Source of the DNA: Blastopirellula marina
Lineage (GTDB): Bacteria > Planctomycetota > Planctomycetia > Pirellulales > Pirellulaceae
Reading direction: 5' to 3'
Length of the DNA: 64,000 bases
Assembly: GCF_002967715.1 (NCBI RefSeq)
Contig: NZ_PUIA01000068.1
Coordinates: forward strand, 1-64,000
Both the position numbers and the translations under genes were made by a program. The notes beneath the pieces are model-generated. The model worked only from the letters and a program-made list of their open reading frames with translations, made no database searches and had not been told where the DNA came from. Shown piece after piece: positions 18,064-28,647 of the stretch (position 1 is the first letter of the stretch; every line of letters begins with the position of its first letter).

Positions 18064-19971
18064 GTGCCTCGCAAGACGAGACCTACGGTATTGAGCGTTG
18101 CACTCATCTTGTCTCTGGTTTCGCTCTGCCGAGCAGAACCCGAGAGCGAGGAGGCGTTACGGGCCGATGCCCAAAAGACCTTCAAGGAACAGGTTGGCCC
18201 CTTTGTCAAAAAATACTGCATCAGTTGCCACAATACTCGTCCCGAGGCAGGCATTAATCTTGAATCTGCCCTCAGAACCCCGGGTGCTACGTCATCATTC
18301 CTGCATTGGAAGAAATCGGTCGCCAACGTCAAAGTGAATGACATGCCGCCCGAGTATGCGGATGAGATCCCCTCCGATGAAGAACGCCGTCAATTCATTG
18401 AATGGATCGGCAAGCTTAAGTACCTGGCCCCACGCGACCCAGGCCAATTTGTACTTCGTCGCCTGAGCAAAGTCGAATACAGCAACACTTTACACGATCT
18501 CTATGGCGTTTCGCCATTGATTGCAGACAGCCTGCCGGAAGAAGTGGTGGGTGAGGGTTATCTCAACTCGATCTCACCACTGCAATCAGAAATGTTTCTT
18601 GATATTGCGAACAAGGTTGTAACTCAGATCGTGGTACCTGAGGGTGATCCGCCGACCGAGGTGCAGAAACGCCTTTTCGGCGAGGTGCCCTCGGAAGGTA
18701 CTGATCTCCGCGCAGCGGCTCGTGATGTAGCGCGGTCGCTAGCTCGCGATGCCTACCGTCGGCCACCTACCGAGATGGAACTGGATGTCCTGGTAAGTAT
18801 CTTCGACCTCGGTCGCGAGAACCAATTGGGATACGTGGAGTCGCTCTGCCTCATGTGGAAGGCGATCCTCGTCTCGCCGCAGTTCCTCTTTATTACCCCT
18901 GCTGTGGAAGTCGACTCGAATGCCAAGATCGTGCCTCTGGATGACTTCCAGTTGGCTTCCCGTCTGTCTTATTTGCTGTGGTCTTCGCCACCCGACGCCG
19001 AGCTCTCTGCAATTGCAGACAAGGGCGAACTACACAAACCGGAAGTGCTACGCGCTCAGGTCGAACGATTGCTACAGCACGAACGTTCGCGGGCTCTGTT
19101 CGACGGCTTCGGTGCCCAATGGCTGAGAATAGGAGATTTGAAAACCCAGACATTTGATCCAGCTCTGTACCCGCAAATGACCCCCGTGCTACGAGAAGCC
19201 ATGCTAGACGAAGCACGTCTATTCTTTCAAAGCATCCTTCATGAAAATCAAAGCGTGTTACGGTTCGTCGATAGCGACTATACATTCGTAAACGAGCCAC
19301 TCGCCGAGTTGTACGGTCTTGAGCAATCCATAACAGGTCCGAAGATGCGACGCGTCAAGTTGGAAAACCCCAACCGAGGTGGTATCCTCGGCATGCCAGC
19401 CACGCTGGCAAGCACATCCTTCCCTAACCGCACCAGCCCTGTTCGGAGAGGTGTTTGGGTACTCGAGCAGGTTCTGGGAGAACGTGTTCCACCACCACCG
19501 CCCAACGTTCCTGAACTCGAAGAGCAATCGCCCAAAAGCTTCGAGGGGCTAACCCTCCGCCAAAGGACAGAGCTGCACCAATCCGAAGCCACGTGCGCCA
19601 ACTGTCACAAAGTTCTCGATCCGATTGGCTTCGGTCTAGAGAACTTCGATGCGATCGGACGGTGGCGCGAAAAGGACAACGGTGACCTTGCGATTGACTC
19701 GGCGGGCACACTTCCCAGTGGCGAAAGCTTCTCCAATCCAGCAGAGCTGAAGAGCCTGGTGGCCAATCGAAAGGAAGACCTGGCTCGCAATCTCACCGAA
19801 AGGTTCATGGCATACTCCCTTGGACGAACGTTGGAAGGCTATGACGAAGTTGTGATCGATCAACTGATGGTCAAGATTGCCCAGGACGACTACAGAATGC
19901 GGACGATCATCAAGGAAGTCATTACCAGCTACCTGTTTACACACCGCCGAGTTCATGAATCAGCGCCATGA
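18064..19971 (+). CDS. Haem-containing DUF1587/1592/1588/1585 protein (planctomycete cytochrome c)
   Basis: The frame is open from 17956 (GTG), but the signal peptide [16 protein letters not shown] begins only near residue 47 of that reading; a GTG at 18064 gives a normal N-terminus, and about 635 residues. A first haem motif CISCH (about residue 52) is in the PSCyt domain; a second, [19 protein letters not shown], is in the DUF1588 region near the C-terminus. Between them lie the DUF1587-like [17 protein letters not shown] and the DUF1592-like [14 protein letters not shown]. The family is abundant in planctomycetes and is thought to be a periplasmic redox protein; its reaction is not established. 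No strong ribosome site supports either start. Usually paired with a DUF1552 gene, here found 4 kb downstream (24077). Confidence 0.85.
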   Translation: MPRKTRPTVLSVALILSLVSLCRAEPESEEALRADAQKTFKEQVGPFVKKYCISCHNTRPEAGINLESALRTPGATSSFLHWKKSVANVKVNDMPPEYADEIPSDEERRQFIEWIGKLKYLAPRDPGQFVLRRLSKVEYSNTLHDLYGVSPLIADSLPEEVVGEGYLNSISPLQSEMFLDIANKVVTQIVVPEGDPPTEVQKRLFGEVPSEGTDLRAAARDVARSLARDAYRRPPTEMELDVLVSIFDLGRENQLGYVESLCLMWKAILVSPQFLFITPAVEVDSNAKIVPLDDFQLASRLSYLLWSSPPDAELSAIADKGELHKPEVLRAQVERLLQHERSRALFDGFGAQWLRIGDLKTQTFDPALYPQMTPVLREAMLDEARLFFQSILHENQSVLRFVDSDYTFVNEPLAELYGLEQSITGPKMRRVKLENPNRGGILGMPATLASTSFPNRTSPVRRGVWVLEQVLGERVPPPPPNVPELEEQSPKSFEGLTLRQRTELHQSEATCANCHKVLDPIGFGLENFDAIGRWREKDNGDLAIDSAGTLPSGESFSNPAELKSLVANRKEDLARNLTERFMAYSLGRTLEGYDEVVIDQLMVKIAQDDYRMRTIIKEVITSYLFTHRRVHESAP

Positions 19972-20043
19972 TTGCCTCTTCTGTTGTCAATCGCGAGTAT
20001 GGTTTAACAGGCATGAACCACACTTTTCAATCATAATCCAGGC

Positions 20044-21432
20044 ATGAAACAACTACTCTGCTTTCTTCTCACCTTGCTGCCAGTATCGCTGACGACGGCC
20101 GAGGAACGCCCGAACTTTGTCATCATCATGGTGGACGATATGGGCTATGCCGGCGTGGGTTGTTTTGGAAATCCATATTTCAAGACGCCGGAAATCGATC
20201 GACTCGCGGCCGAAGGCATGAGCCTCACCGATTTCCATTCTTCCGGTACGGTCTGTTCGCCAACGCGGGCCGGTCTGCTAACTGGGCGTTATCAACAGCG
20301 TGCAGGGATTGAGGCGGTGATCCATCCCGTGCGAGAGCACCCCGAACACCGGAAAGGGTTACAGAAGTCTGAAGTGACCTTTGCTGAGATGTTGCAGTCT
20401 GCCGGCTATAAAACAGCCTTGATTGGCAAATGGCATCAGGGCTACGTACATAACTCCGAAGATTACCATCCTCAGAATCACGGATTTGACGAATTCATCG
20501 GCTACCACAGCGGAAATATTGATTTCGTTAGTCACGTTGGCGACAACAACGAGCACGATTGGTGGCACGGGCGTAAAGAGACGAGCGACGAAGGATATGT
20601 CACGGACCTAATCAATCGGTATGCACTCGATTTCATCGAGCGAAATCAAGACCACCCGTTCTGTCTCTACATACCACATCTGGCCATCCATAACCCGATC
20701 CAGGTAAGAGGCGACCCGATACGCAGGACCGAAGAAGAAGGCTGGAAACGTTGGAAACCCGCGAACCTCGAAGAACGCATTGAGAAATACCAAGGCATGA
20801 CGCTGCCCATTGACGAAGGAGTAGGACTGATTCGCGAGAAACTCGTCCGCCTCGGACTGGATCGCAAAACGCTGGTGCTCTTCTTCTCCGATAACGGAGC
20901 AGCGAACGACTTTCCTAGTGGTAGCAAGCAGTTACGCGGAAATAAGGGGAGCGTCTATGAGGGGGGGCACAAGGTCCCATTTATCGCATGGTGGCCCGAT
21001 AAGATCGAAGCAGGTAGCCAAAGCAATGCTCCTGCCATCACACTGGATATCATGCCCACGCTGCTAACGCTCGCGGGGGTAAAACCTCCGGTTGATCATC
21101 CGTTCGACGGGGTCGACCTCTCGAACTTACTTCTTCAGAAGCAACCTATCGACGAACGTCCGTTGTTTTGGGCTTCGCTTAGCAATAGCGGTAATCGAGC
21201 TGAAGCCATGCGCGACGGACCATGGAAGCTGGTTGTTCATCATCCCAAAGCGCGACCGGGAAGCTTTGAAAACGAGAAGGTAGAACTCTATCGTCTCGAC
21301 CAAGACCCAGCCGAGACGACCGATCTCGCGATTGAGGAACCGGCGCAGGCTGCCGCTTTACTGAAGCGGCTTAAGACCTGGTACGCCGATACGCAGCGTA
21401 ACGCAACAGAGCAACTCGGAGGCTGGCAGTAA
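20044..21432 (+). CDS. Sulfatase (arylsulfatase A type)
   Basis: A 462-residue protein with a short signal peptide (LLCFLLTLLPVSLTTA). Metal ligands are in MVDDMGYAGVGCFG; Cys71 in VCSPTRAGLLTGRYQQR is the formylglycine site; Lys and His occur in ALIGKWHQG, and FFSDNGAANDF holds the second Asp-Asn pair. The C-terminal subdomain contains the family's typical RLDQDPAETTDLA. It lies 72 bases after the cytochrome-type gene and is followed by an esterase on the same strand, so it likely belongs to a polysaccharide-degradation group. Confidence 0.93.
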   Translation: MKQLLCFLLTLLPVSLTTAEERPNFVIIMVDDMGYAGVGCFGNPYFKTPEIDRLAAEGMSLTDFHSSGTVCSPTRAGLLTGRYQQRAGIEAVIHPVREHPEHRKGLQKSEVTFAEMLQSAGYKTALIGKWHQGYVHNSEDYHPQNHGFDEFIGYHSGNIDFVSHVGDNNEHDWWHGRKETSDEGYVTDLINRYALDFIERNQDHPFCLYIPHLAIHNPIQVRGDPIRRTEEEGWKRWKPANLEERIEKYQGMTLPIDEGVGLIREKLVRLGLDRKTLVLFFSDNGAANDFPSGSKQLRGNKGSVYEGGHKVPFIAWWPDKIEAGSQSNAPAITLDIMPTLLTLAGVKPPVDHPFDGVDLSNLLLQKQPIDERPLFWASLSNSGNRAEAMRDGPWKLVVHHPKARPGSFENEKVELYRLDQDPAETTDLAIEEPAQAAALLKRLKTWYADTQRNATEQLGGWQ

Positions 21433-21504
21433 TAGTCAGCACCGATGTATCAATCACACACGCAAAGCAGTAACACAAGAGCACACTAGAAGGAGTAACA
21501 ACCC

Positions 21505-22479
21505 ATGCCTTATCAAGTACGGTTACTTCACAGAGCGACGTCTGCCTTGCTGACCTTTGGGTTGTTTTACCTCCTGCTCTTGAGCTCTGCCTTCTCCCAG
21601 GAGCAAAGCCCCCCACAAGGGCAGAAACGACTTAGTCGATGGGACCGACAACCTCAACTTACCGACGCAGCCGTTCGCTCTGAACAACGGGTTTTTAAAT
21701 CGACCCCTCAGGGAGATCTGAAACTCCATATCTGGTTGCCGGAGAAGCACAGTAAAGACAGCCCCTGCATCGTCTTCTTCTTTGGCGGTGGCTGGAAAAG
21801 CGGAAGCCCTCAGCAGTTTGCTCGGCAATCCGAATACCTTGCCAGCCGGGGTATGGTTGCGGTCAGTGCAGAATACCGCGTAAGTGGAACTCACAAGACA
21901 ACTCCCGATGTTTGCGTCGAGGATGCCAAAAGCGCGATCCGTTGGGTTCGTGAACATGCCGATCAGCTAGGCATTGATCCTGAGAGGGTGATTGCTGGAG
22001 GCGGTTCCGCGGGTGGTCATCTCGCGGCAGCTACCGCGCTGGTGCACGGCTTCAACGCCAAGAGTGACAATCTTTCCATTTCGGCGATCCCCGATGCCTT
22101 GGTCCTCTTCAATCCAGCGCTCGATCTTACATTGGTCGATCGAGAGATTGTCGACGGCGAAGGTCACTCCATCAACGAAGCCATCTCTGCGACACGATTC
22201 CTCCATAAGAAAGCTCCCCCTACGATCATCTTCTTTGGCACAGACGATCCCCTCTCCAAGCACGGAGTCGAGTACGTAGCTAAGGCCAAAGACCTTGGAC
22301 TCGATGTCGATCTGTGGTGGGCTGCTGGCAAGGGACATGGCTTCTTCAATGACTCTCCTTGGCTCGAAGTCACGACCCAAAGCGTTGACCAATATTTAAC
22401 CCAACTCGGATACCTGAGTGGTGAGCCGACTGTTTCCCTACCCGAGAACGCACCAAAGTTGAAACGAAACACCCAATAG
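21505..22479 (+). CDS. Secreted alpha/beta-hydrolase, acetyl-esterase/lipase type
   Basis: A 324-residue enzyme with a signal peptide (LLTFGLFYLLLLSSAFSQ). The oxyanion-hole segment is FFFGGGWKSGS, a GGGW form of the HGGGW motif with Phe in place of His. The nucleophile elbow is AGGGSAGGHLAA. A likely catalytic Asp lies in GTDDPLSKHG and His in GKGHGFFND. Relatives deacetylate or deacylate sugars, for example the BD-FAE group. It lies 72 bases after one sulfatase and 65 bases before the next, consistent with joint deacylation and desulfation. An AGGAG lies upstream of the ATG. Confidence 0.88.
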   Translation: MPYQVRLLHRATSALLTFGLFYLLLLSSAFSQEQSPPQGQKRLSRWDRQPQLTDAAVRSEQRVFKSTPQGDLKLHIWLPEKHSKDSPCIVFFFGGGWKSGSPQQFARQSEYLASRGMVAVSAEYRVSGTHKTTPDVCVEDAKSAIRWVREHADQLGIDPERVIAGGGSAGGHLAAATALVHGFNAKSDNLSISAIPDALVLFNPALDLTLVDREIVDGEGHSINEAISATRFLHKKAPPTIIFFGTDDPLSKHGVEYVAKAKDLGLDVDLWWAAGKGHGFFNDSPWLEVTTQSVDQYLTQLGYLSGEPTVSLPENAPKLKRNTQ

Positions 22480-22544
22480 GTCCCGTGAAAGTGCCCCACC
22501 CCGGCTGAAATCTTTTCTCATCGCTTATCAACAAGGCTTTCCCT

Positions 22545-23987
22545 ATGTCTCACTTGTTTGCTCGACTTGCGATTGTCACCCTACTGCTGTTCCCCAGCGT
22601 CAGCATTGCCGCAGACCAACTTAACATTTTGTTGATCACTGCCGATGACCTGGGGCTTCAACTCTCGTGCTATGGTGATCCCGTTGCGCAAACGCCAAAC
22701 ATGGACCAACTGGCTCAGCAATCGGTTCAGTTTCAAACGGCATACGTGAGTCAGGCATCGTGCAGTCCGTCACGTTCCACGCTGTTCACCGGTCTGTACC
22801 CGCACGGAAATGGCCACTATGGGCTGGCAAATGCGAATGTTGGATTTCAGGTCCATCCGGAACTTTACGAATACTTACTACCCAATATGCTGAAGCAGGC
22901 CGGCTATCGCACCGGCATCATCGGCAAGCTACACGTGAACCCGGAAAAGCAATTCCAATTCGACATGCGGCAAGGCAATGGATTCGGAAGCAGACAGGTA
23001 AAAAGGCAAGTTCAATACGCGCGGGAGTTCATCAGCCAATCGCAGGAACAGCCTTGGTTCCTGATGTTCAACATGTTTGATCCGCACGTTGCCCGTGATC
23101 GCAAGCCGGGCGGTGGCCAAGGGCCGCAGTACTTTCCTGATCTAGTCGAAGGATTGCCCAAGTCGGTCCTGAAAACGGAAGACGTTCCTGCCTGGCCCTG
23201 GCAGCAGATCGATACTCCAGAGCAGCGCACCAAGATCGCAGGCTATTACAACTGCGTGCATCGTATCGACGAAGCTGTTGGAATGCTGACGACAATGCTG
23301 CACGAAACGAATCACTGGGACAACACGCTGATTATCTTCCTGGGTGACCACGGACCTCCATTCGCGCGTGGCAAGACCAGTTGCTATGAAGCTGGCCTGC
23401 GTGTGCCGTTTCTGGCTCGCTGGCCGGGAGTCTCTCAGCCCCACGCCTCACAGAGGCTTGTGGGAAGCATCGATATCTATCCAACAATTCTCGACGCCGC
23501 TGGCGTTAACTTACCAGAACAACTCCATGGTTGCTCGTTGCGAACAGTTCTGACTCCCTCGGACTCGGCGGATTGGCGCGACACTCTGGCCGCAGAGTTT
23601 CACTATCACGGAGCATCCCCGTTTTTCCCGCGGCGGGCCATCACCGATGGGCGATTCAAGTTGATTCACAACCTACATGCGGGTAAGTTGTCCGCATCCG
23701 CATCTGTTGATGGAGACCAGGCACCCGCTTTTGCCAAGCGACTCGGTGCCGATCATCCAGCCAGGCAAGCCATGGAGCGTCTCGAGAATCCGCCCGAATG
23801 GGAACTATACGACCTTAATGAGGACCCCATCGAGTTTGTCAATCTGTCAAACGATCCCGTGTTTTCCGATCAAAAGAAACGTCTGAAACAGGCGCTATCC
23901 GCTTGGCAGGAGCAAACCGAGGACCCGTTCTCCGATCCAGTGTTCCGCAAGAAGATTGAAAAGAAGTATTCGACCTCCTCCCCTTAA
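22545..23987 (+). CDS. Sulfatase, N-sulfoglucosamine sulfohydrolase-like
   Basis: A 480-residue enzyme with a signal peptide (LLLFPSVSIAA). TADDLGLQLSCYGDP binds the metal; Cys73 in ASCSPSRSTLFTGLYPHGNGHYGL is the formylglycine site, and the long PHGNGHYGL extension together with CSPSR is typical of heparan N-sulfatase relatives. FLGDHGPPFARGKTSCYEAG holds the second active-site set. The natural substrate cannot be deduced; family members desulfate amino sugars or O-sulfated sugars. Confidence 0.92.
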   Translation: MSHLFARLAIVTLLLFPSVSIAADQLNILLITADDLGLQLSCYGDPVAQTPNMDQLAQQSVQFQTAYVSQASCSPSRSTLFTGLYPHGNGHYGLANANVGFQVHPELYEYLLPNMLKQAGYRTGIIGKLHVNPEKQFQFDMRQGNGFGSRQVKRQVQYAREFISQSQEQPWFLMFNMFDPHVARDRKPGGGQGPQYFPDLVEGLPKSVLKTEDVPAWPWQQIDTPEQRTKIAGYYNCVHRIDEAVGMLTTMLHETNHWDNTLIIFLGDHGPPFARGKTSCYEAGLRVPFLARWPGVSQPHASQRLVGSIDIYPTILDAAGVNLPEQLHGCSLRTVLTPSDSADWRDTLAAEFHYHGASPFFPRRAITDGRFKLIHNLHAGKLSASASVDGDQAPAFAKRLGADHPARQAMERLENPPEWELYDLNEDPIEFVNLSNDPVFSDQKKRLKQALSAWQEQTEDPFSDPVFRKKIEKKYSTSSP

Positions 23988-24076
23988 TTAGTGATAATGC
24001 CCAACAGTCCAAAGGACTTTCCCTCCATCCGATAACTGTCTGTTAACGGATCCAGCCCACCCAAGAAGGCCTGCTC

Positions 24077-25456
24077 ATGAGCAACTATCGATTCATCAAC
24101 CGTCGCACCTGCCTGAAAGGCATGGGAATGGCTCTCGGCCTGCCGCTATTGGATGCCATGGGGTGGGCGGAAGCGAGCGAGAAGCAAGCGTTTAAACCAC
24201 CAGTTCGCATGGGTTTCATGTACATGCCGCATGGTGTGATCATGGATCAGTTCTGGCCTGCCGACGCGGAGAGTTTCCTGACATCGCCGCCACCTGCACT
24301 TGAGTCGCTGCGTCCCGTGCTTGATCAGTGCCTGATGATGAAGGGAATCGCTGGAGTCGCCAACGGGCCATTCAAAGGGGCACCTCACGCACTAGAATTA
24401 TCGACCTGGCTTACAGCGGCATTGCCAGACCCGAACCGCCGGGGGGAGATCAGTATCTCGATCTCTGCTGATCAGATCGCCGCTAATGCCCTGGGGGCAT
24501 TTACCACGCTACCGTCGCTAGAACTCGCTACGATGCCGCAGACCTGGAAAGAGAATCAAGCCGGTCTGAACGAAGCCTACTACTCGCACTGCAGCTTTAG
24601 TTCCCCCACCCAGGCAGTCCCTGCCGAGATCAATCCACGAAACGTGCTCAATCGTCTGTTCAACAAGAAAGAACAAAACGGGCAAGCGTCGACCGGTGCC
24701 AGCCCACTCGACCGTAGCATGTTGGATCTGGTCATCGGTGGGGCTCGCGATTTCCGACGCACGTTGCCAACCAACGACCAACGAAAACTCGACGAATACC
24801 TGGATAGCGTGCGCTCAGTAGAACGCCGCATCGCCGCGATCGAGATCCGCCAGAAAGAAGCCGCTCTGGAAAAAGCTGGCGTCCGATCAAGCCGACGCAA
24901 CGACGCGGACTCGCCACCGATCGAAGTCAAGATTCCCGAGGGGGACAAACGGAGCGAGTACATGCAGGTGATGTGTGACCTGAACGTACTGGCATTTCAG
25001 ACCGACACGACCCGAGTCTGCACATACATCGGTTCAACACCGAATGGTGTCTCCTACCCTGAACTGGGCTTCACCGATAAACACCATTCGACAACGCATC
25101 ACAACAATCAGGCAGAAAAGGTTAGCAAGGTGGCCGCTATCACGGCGTTCAACATCCAGCAGTTTGCTTACATGGTGACAAAGATGCACAGCCTCAAGGA
25201 GGGTGACGGAACGCTGTTGGACAACTGCATCATGATGTGGGGTTCAGGCCTGGAAGACGGTGACAGACACACTCGCGCAAACCTTCCTTTCATTATCGCT
25301 GGCAAGGGTGGCGGTTCCATCAATACCGGCCGCTTCCTACCCGACGTGCAGGGCAACCAAGGCGATCTCCTTACGACGCTGCTCTCGTGCGCTGGAGTGC
25401 CGCTTGACCGCCCAGTTGGCATCGCGACCAAACAGATAGACGATATAAAGGCCTGA
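24077..25456 (+). CDS. DUF1552 protein with Tat-like signal
   Basis: A 459-residue protein beginning with a Tat-like signal ([23 protein letters not shown]). The central [17 protein letters not shown] and the C-terminal [20 protein letters not shown] and [17 protein letters not shown] are family marks of DUF1552, an alkaline-phosphatase-like planctomycete/verrucomicrobial family of unknown reaction. It is normally encoded next to a DUF1592-type cytochrome gene; here that gene is at 18064, with two sulfatases and an esterase inserted between. The gene is followed by the DUF1549/1553 and DUF1501 genes, all plus strand, and may be co-transcribed. Confidence 0.9.
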   Translation: MSNYRFINRRTCLKGMGMALGLPLLDAMGWAEASEKQAFKPPVRMGFMYMPHGVIMDQFWPADAESFLTSPPPALESLRPVLDQCLMMKGIAGVANGPFKGAPHALELSTWLTAALPDPNRRGEISISISADQIAANALGAFTTLPSLELATMPQTWKENQAGLNEAYYSHCSFSSPTQAVPAEINPRNVLNRLFNKKEQNGQASTGASPLDRSMLDLVIGGARDFRRTLPTNDQRKLDEYLDSVRSVERRIAAIEIRQKEAALEKAGVRSSRRNDADSPPIEVKIPEGDKRSEYMQVMCDLNVLAFQTDTTRVCTYIGSTPNGVSYPELGFTDKHHSTTHHNNQAEKVSKVAAITAFNIQQFAYMVTKMHSLKEGDGTLLDNCIMMWGSGLEDGDRHTRANLPFIIAGKGGGSINTGRFLPDVQGNQGDLLTTLLSCAGVPLDRPVGIATKQIDDIKA

Positions 25457-25600
25457 AACACGTTCGAGTCAAGCAGTTCATGATGTCCCTTCCCGTTCGT
25501 CAGTCGGCAAGGGAACTGAGCCGAGACTTACCCGCGCGATCAGTGAATGACGCGATGGTCGTGATCAGGCAGCGGCACCTGTCCGCATGGAGCTTTTAAG

Positions 25601-28600
25601 ATGACGAATCACTCCCTGAACATGGTGCAGCCTGCTTTGCTCTATGTTGTTGTGTTCGTCATCGCAAGCTCGAGGCTAGTGCCCCTTCAGGCCCAATCGA
25701 TCGACTTCGACAAACAGATCGCTCCGATTCTTGTATCGCGTTGTCTGGAATGCCATCAGGGCACAGAATCTGAAGGGGGCCTGAATCTGACCGAAATGGC
25801 GTTGGTCACTAAGGGGGGCGACAGCGGAGCGGCGGTCGTCCCGGGAAAAGCGACAGATAGTCTGCTATGGGAACGCGTTAGTGCCGACGAAATGCCTCCC
25901 AAACATCCGCTTAGCACGCAAGACAAATCGGCTCTGAAACGGTGGATCGAAGAAGGAGCGAACTGGGGCACTGGTCCGCTAGATCTGTTCTCCTTCACAA
26001 CTGACCGCCGGGCTGGTCGCGACTGGTGGTCGCTATTGCCGCTGAGTGATGTTTCGCCACCGGCAATCAAGTCACCCTGGGTTCGTAACGAGATTGACGC
26101 GTTCGTGCTGCGCCGTTTACAGATAGAAGGCTTACAACCATCATCTCAAGCCGATCCACGCACACTCATTCGGCGAGTCTATTTCGATCTAGTCGGCTTG
26201 CCTCCCACACCAGATCAGGTAGCCGCGTATGTGAGCAATCCGTCGAATGCCGCTTACCAGAAAATAGTGGACGAACTACTCCAATCGAAGCACTACGGCG
26301 AGCGATGGGGACGCCATTGGCTTGATGTCGTTCGCTTCGGTGAAAGCGATGGCTTTGAACGCAACTTTCAGCGAGAGAACGCGTGGCATTACCGCGACTG
26401 GGTTATCGACTCGCTTAATAGTGACATGCCTTACGATCAGTTCGTTCGCATGCAACTGATCGGCGATCAGGAAGTTGGCGGAGTTCAAGGCGCGGCAGCT
26501 ACGGGATTTTGGGTTGCTGGCGTACACAACACGACTGTCGGTGGTAGCAAACGCATGAAGCAGTTAGCCAGACAGGATGAGATTGAAGAAGTACTTGGCA
26601 CAGTCGGGCAAACGTTCGTAGGATTGACCTTCAATTGCGCACGATGCCATGACCATAAGTTCGATCCGATCAGCCAGACAGAGTATTACCAACTCGCCTC
26701 CGCCATTTCTGGACTAGGATTCGGTGACCGCGACATACCCGTTCCCGAAGAACAGGCCAAGTTGGCACAGCTCGGTCTACGCCTCGCAGAACTCCGCCGC
26801 GAACTTGCTGAAATTGACAGATCCGCTCGCGTTAAAGTAATTGCAGCGCGAAATCAAGAGGCTGTCCCTGCAACGCCACCAGCAGCACTGGCTCGCTGGG
26901 AATTCGACAACGACCTGAACGACTCGATCGGAGGGCTGCACGGCATAGCGCACGGTGGAGCACGCATCGAAGATGGTGCTTTGCTCCTCGATGGCAAGAG
27001 CTTCGTCGAAACTCAACCACTCGTAACGAACCTTGCAGAAAAGACGCTTGAGGCGTGGGTGCAACTGGATGATCTCGAACAGCGGGGTGGAGCGGCCATT
27101 TCAATAGAGAGTCGAAATGGTGAGTTTTTTGATGCGATCGTCTTCGGCGAACGCGAACCCGGGCGTTGGATGGCCGGAAGCAATGGATTCGTTCGCACCG
27201 ATTCGTTCGAAGCACCTCAGGAGAAAGACGCCACCCAACGTCCAGTTCACATTGCACTGGTTTACCAACACGATGGAACGATCATCGGCTATCGAGACGG
27301 GCTTCCATACGGTCATTCGGTTCGCAAGTCACCGTTTCAACCGTTTAAGGGGGAAGACACCGAGATACTATTCGGGCTACGCCACAAGCCCGGCGGGGGA
27401 AATCGATACCTGACCGGCAGGATACACCGAGCAGCGCTGTACGATCGAGCCCTTTCCCAGGAAGAGATCGCCGTGTCGGCTGGCAATTCCGCAGCCTATG
27501 TTTCCGAAGAGCAACTTGTCGCCGCATTGACTAAGGGAGAACGCGACCACCGCGCAGCCTTGAAAGTAAGCATTAGTGAATTAGTGAACCAGCGAAACAG
27601 GCAAGCATCGAAGGCCACTTTTAAGATCTACACGCTTGCAGCCAGCAAAGGTGAGATCACCAACGTGCTGCTTCGAGGAGATCCCGACAATGAAGGCGAG
27701 GTTGTTTCTCCCGCAACAACGGCGGCCATTCACGGACTTTCTCCAGAATTCGGGCTGGCTCCGGATGCTCCCGAGGCTCAGCGCCGCCGCAAGCTGGCAG
27801 AGTGGATCACGCATGAAAATAACCCACTATTCACTCGGGTAATCGTCAATCGCATCTGGCACTATCACTTTGGAACAGGTATCGTCGACACACCCAACGA
27901 CTTCGGCTTCAATGGCGGCCAGCCGAGTCATCCGGAACTACTCGACTATCTTGCGCAACAGTTTCAGCAAAATGGTTCCCGACTGAAATGGCTGCATCGC
28001 CTGATTGTCAATTCAAGCACGTATCAGCAGGCAGTACCCGGCCCCTTAGAGACACACGGGACAAAAGCGGCTGATACAGACGCCACCAACCGCCTATTGT
28101 GGCGAGCAAATATACGGCGAATTGAAGCCGAATCTTTACGCGATGCGATGCTCCACGTGTCGGGCCAACTGAACGAAAAGGCAGGTGGGCCCAGCTTCAA
28201 AGATGTCTCAGTCACGCTCAATAGTGGGACCACCTATTACGAACCACTCGACATTGATGGTCCTGATTTCTTCCGACGAACCGTCTACCGCTTTAACCCT
28301 CGTGGTGGCCGCAGCGCCCTGCTCGATACTTTCGATTGTCCCGATCCTGCTTCAACGGCACCGCGGCGCTCGGTAACCACTACGCCGCTACAGTCTCTGA
28401 GCTTAATGAATAATCCACTGGTAGCACGAATGTCAGACTACTTCGCAGATCGCGTTCGTGAAGACGCCGGCGAAGATACCGCGTTGCAAATCACGCGTGC
28501 CTGGCAACTGGCCATTGCCCGTGACCCAACTGTATCGGAACGAACACTTTCCGAGCAACTGGTTCGCAAGCATGGACTGTCGGCACTATGTCGTGGCCTA

Positions 28601-28633
28601 TTCAACATCAACGAATTTGTCGTCATTGAGTAA
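25601..28633 (+). CDS. PSCyt1-DUF1549-LamG-DUF1553 protein
   Basis: A 1010-residue exported protein. After a signal peptide comes a PSCyt1 haem domain with CLECHQ (about residue 49), the DUF1549 domain (about 155-365; YFDLVGLPPTPDQ, YGERWGRHWLDVVRFGES) with a second CxxCH in NCARCHDHKFDPIS, a LamG-like jelly roll (about 425-590; WEFDNDLNDSIGGLHG, GRIHRAALYDRALSQEEI) and DUF1553 (about 710-985; NPLFTRVIVNRIWHYHFGTG, SHPELLDYLA). The family is a hallmark of planctomycetes; it is likely a periplasmic redox partner in polysaccharide breakdown, but no reaction is proven. It precedes its usual DUF1501 partner by 14 bases. Confidence 0.93.
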   Translation: MTNHSLNMVQPALLYVVVFVIASSRLVPLQAQSIDFDKQIAPILVSRCLECHQGTESEGGLNLTEMALVTKGGDSGAAVVPGKATDSLLWERVSADEMPPKHPLSTQDKSALKRWIEEGANWGTGPLDLFSFTTDRRAGRDWWSLLPLSDVSPPAIKSPWVRNEIDAFVLRRLQIEGLQPSSQADPRTLIRRVYFDLVGLPPTPDQVAAYVSNPSNAAYQKIVDELLQSKHYGERWGRHWLDVVRFGESDGFERNFQRENAWHYRDWVIDSLNSDMPYDQFVRMQLIGDQEVGGVQGAAATGFWVAGVHNTTVGGSKRMKQLARQDEIEEVLGTVGQTFVGLTFNCARCHDHKFDPISQTEYYQLASAISGLGFGDRDIPVPEEQAKLAQLGLRLAELRRELAEIDRSARVKVIAARNQEAVPATPPAALARWEFDNDLNDSIGGLHGIAHGGARIEDGALLLDGKSFVETQPLVTNLAEKTLEAWVQLDDLEQRGGAAISIESRNGEFFDAIVFGEREPGRWMAGSNGFVRTDSFEAPQEKDATQRPVHIALVYQHDGTIIGYRDGLPYGHSVRKSPFQPFKGEDTEILFGLRHKPGGGNRYLTGRIHRAALYDRALSQEEIAVSAGNSAAYVSEEQLVAALTKGERDHRAALKVSISELVNQRNRQASKATFKIYTLAASKGEITNVLLRGDPDNEGEVVSPATTAAIHGLSPEFGLAPDAPEAQRRRKLAEWITHENNPLFTRVIVNRIWHYHFGTGIVDTPNDFGFNGGQPSHPELLDYLAQQFQQNGSRLKWLHRLIVNSSTYQQAVPGPLETHGTKAADTDATNRLLWRANIRRIEAESLRDAMLHVSGQLNEKAGGPSFKDVSVTLNSGTTYYEPLDIDGPDFFRRTVYRFNPRGGRSALLDTFDCPDPASTAPRRSVTTTPLQSLSLMNNPLVARMSDYFADRVREDAGEDTALQITRAWQLAIARDPTVSERTLSEQLVRKHGLSALCRGLFNINEFVVIE

Positions 28634-28647
28634 CGGCAGGACGATCC

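Noticed and set aside
27600-27760. Possible separate gene at the LamG-DUF1553 junction of the protein at 25601
   Set aside because: The frame runs without interruption and the domain order is known for this family.
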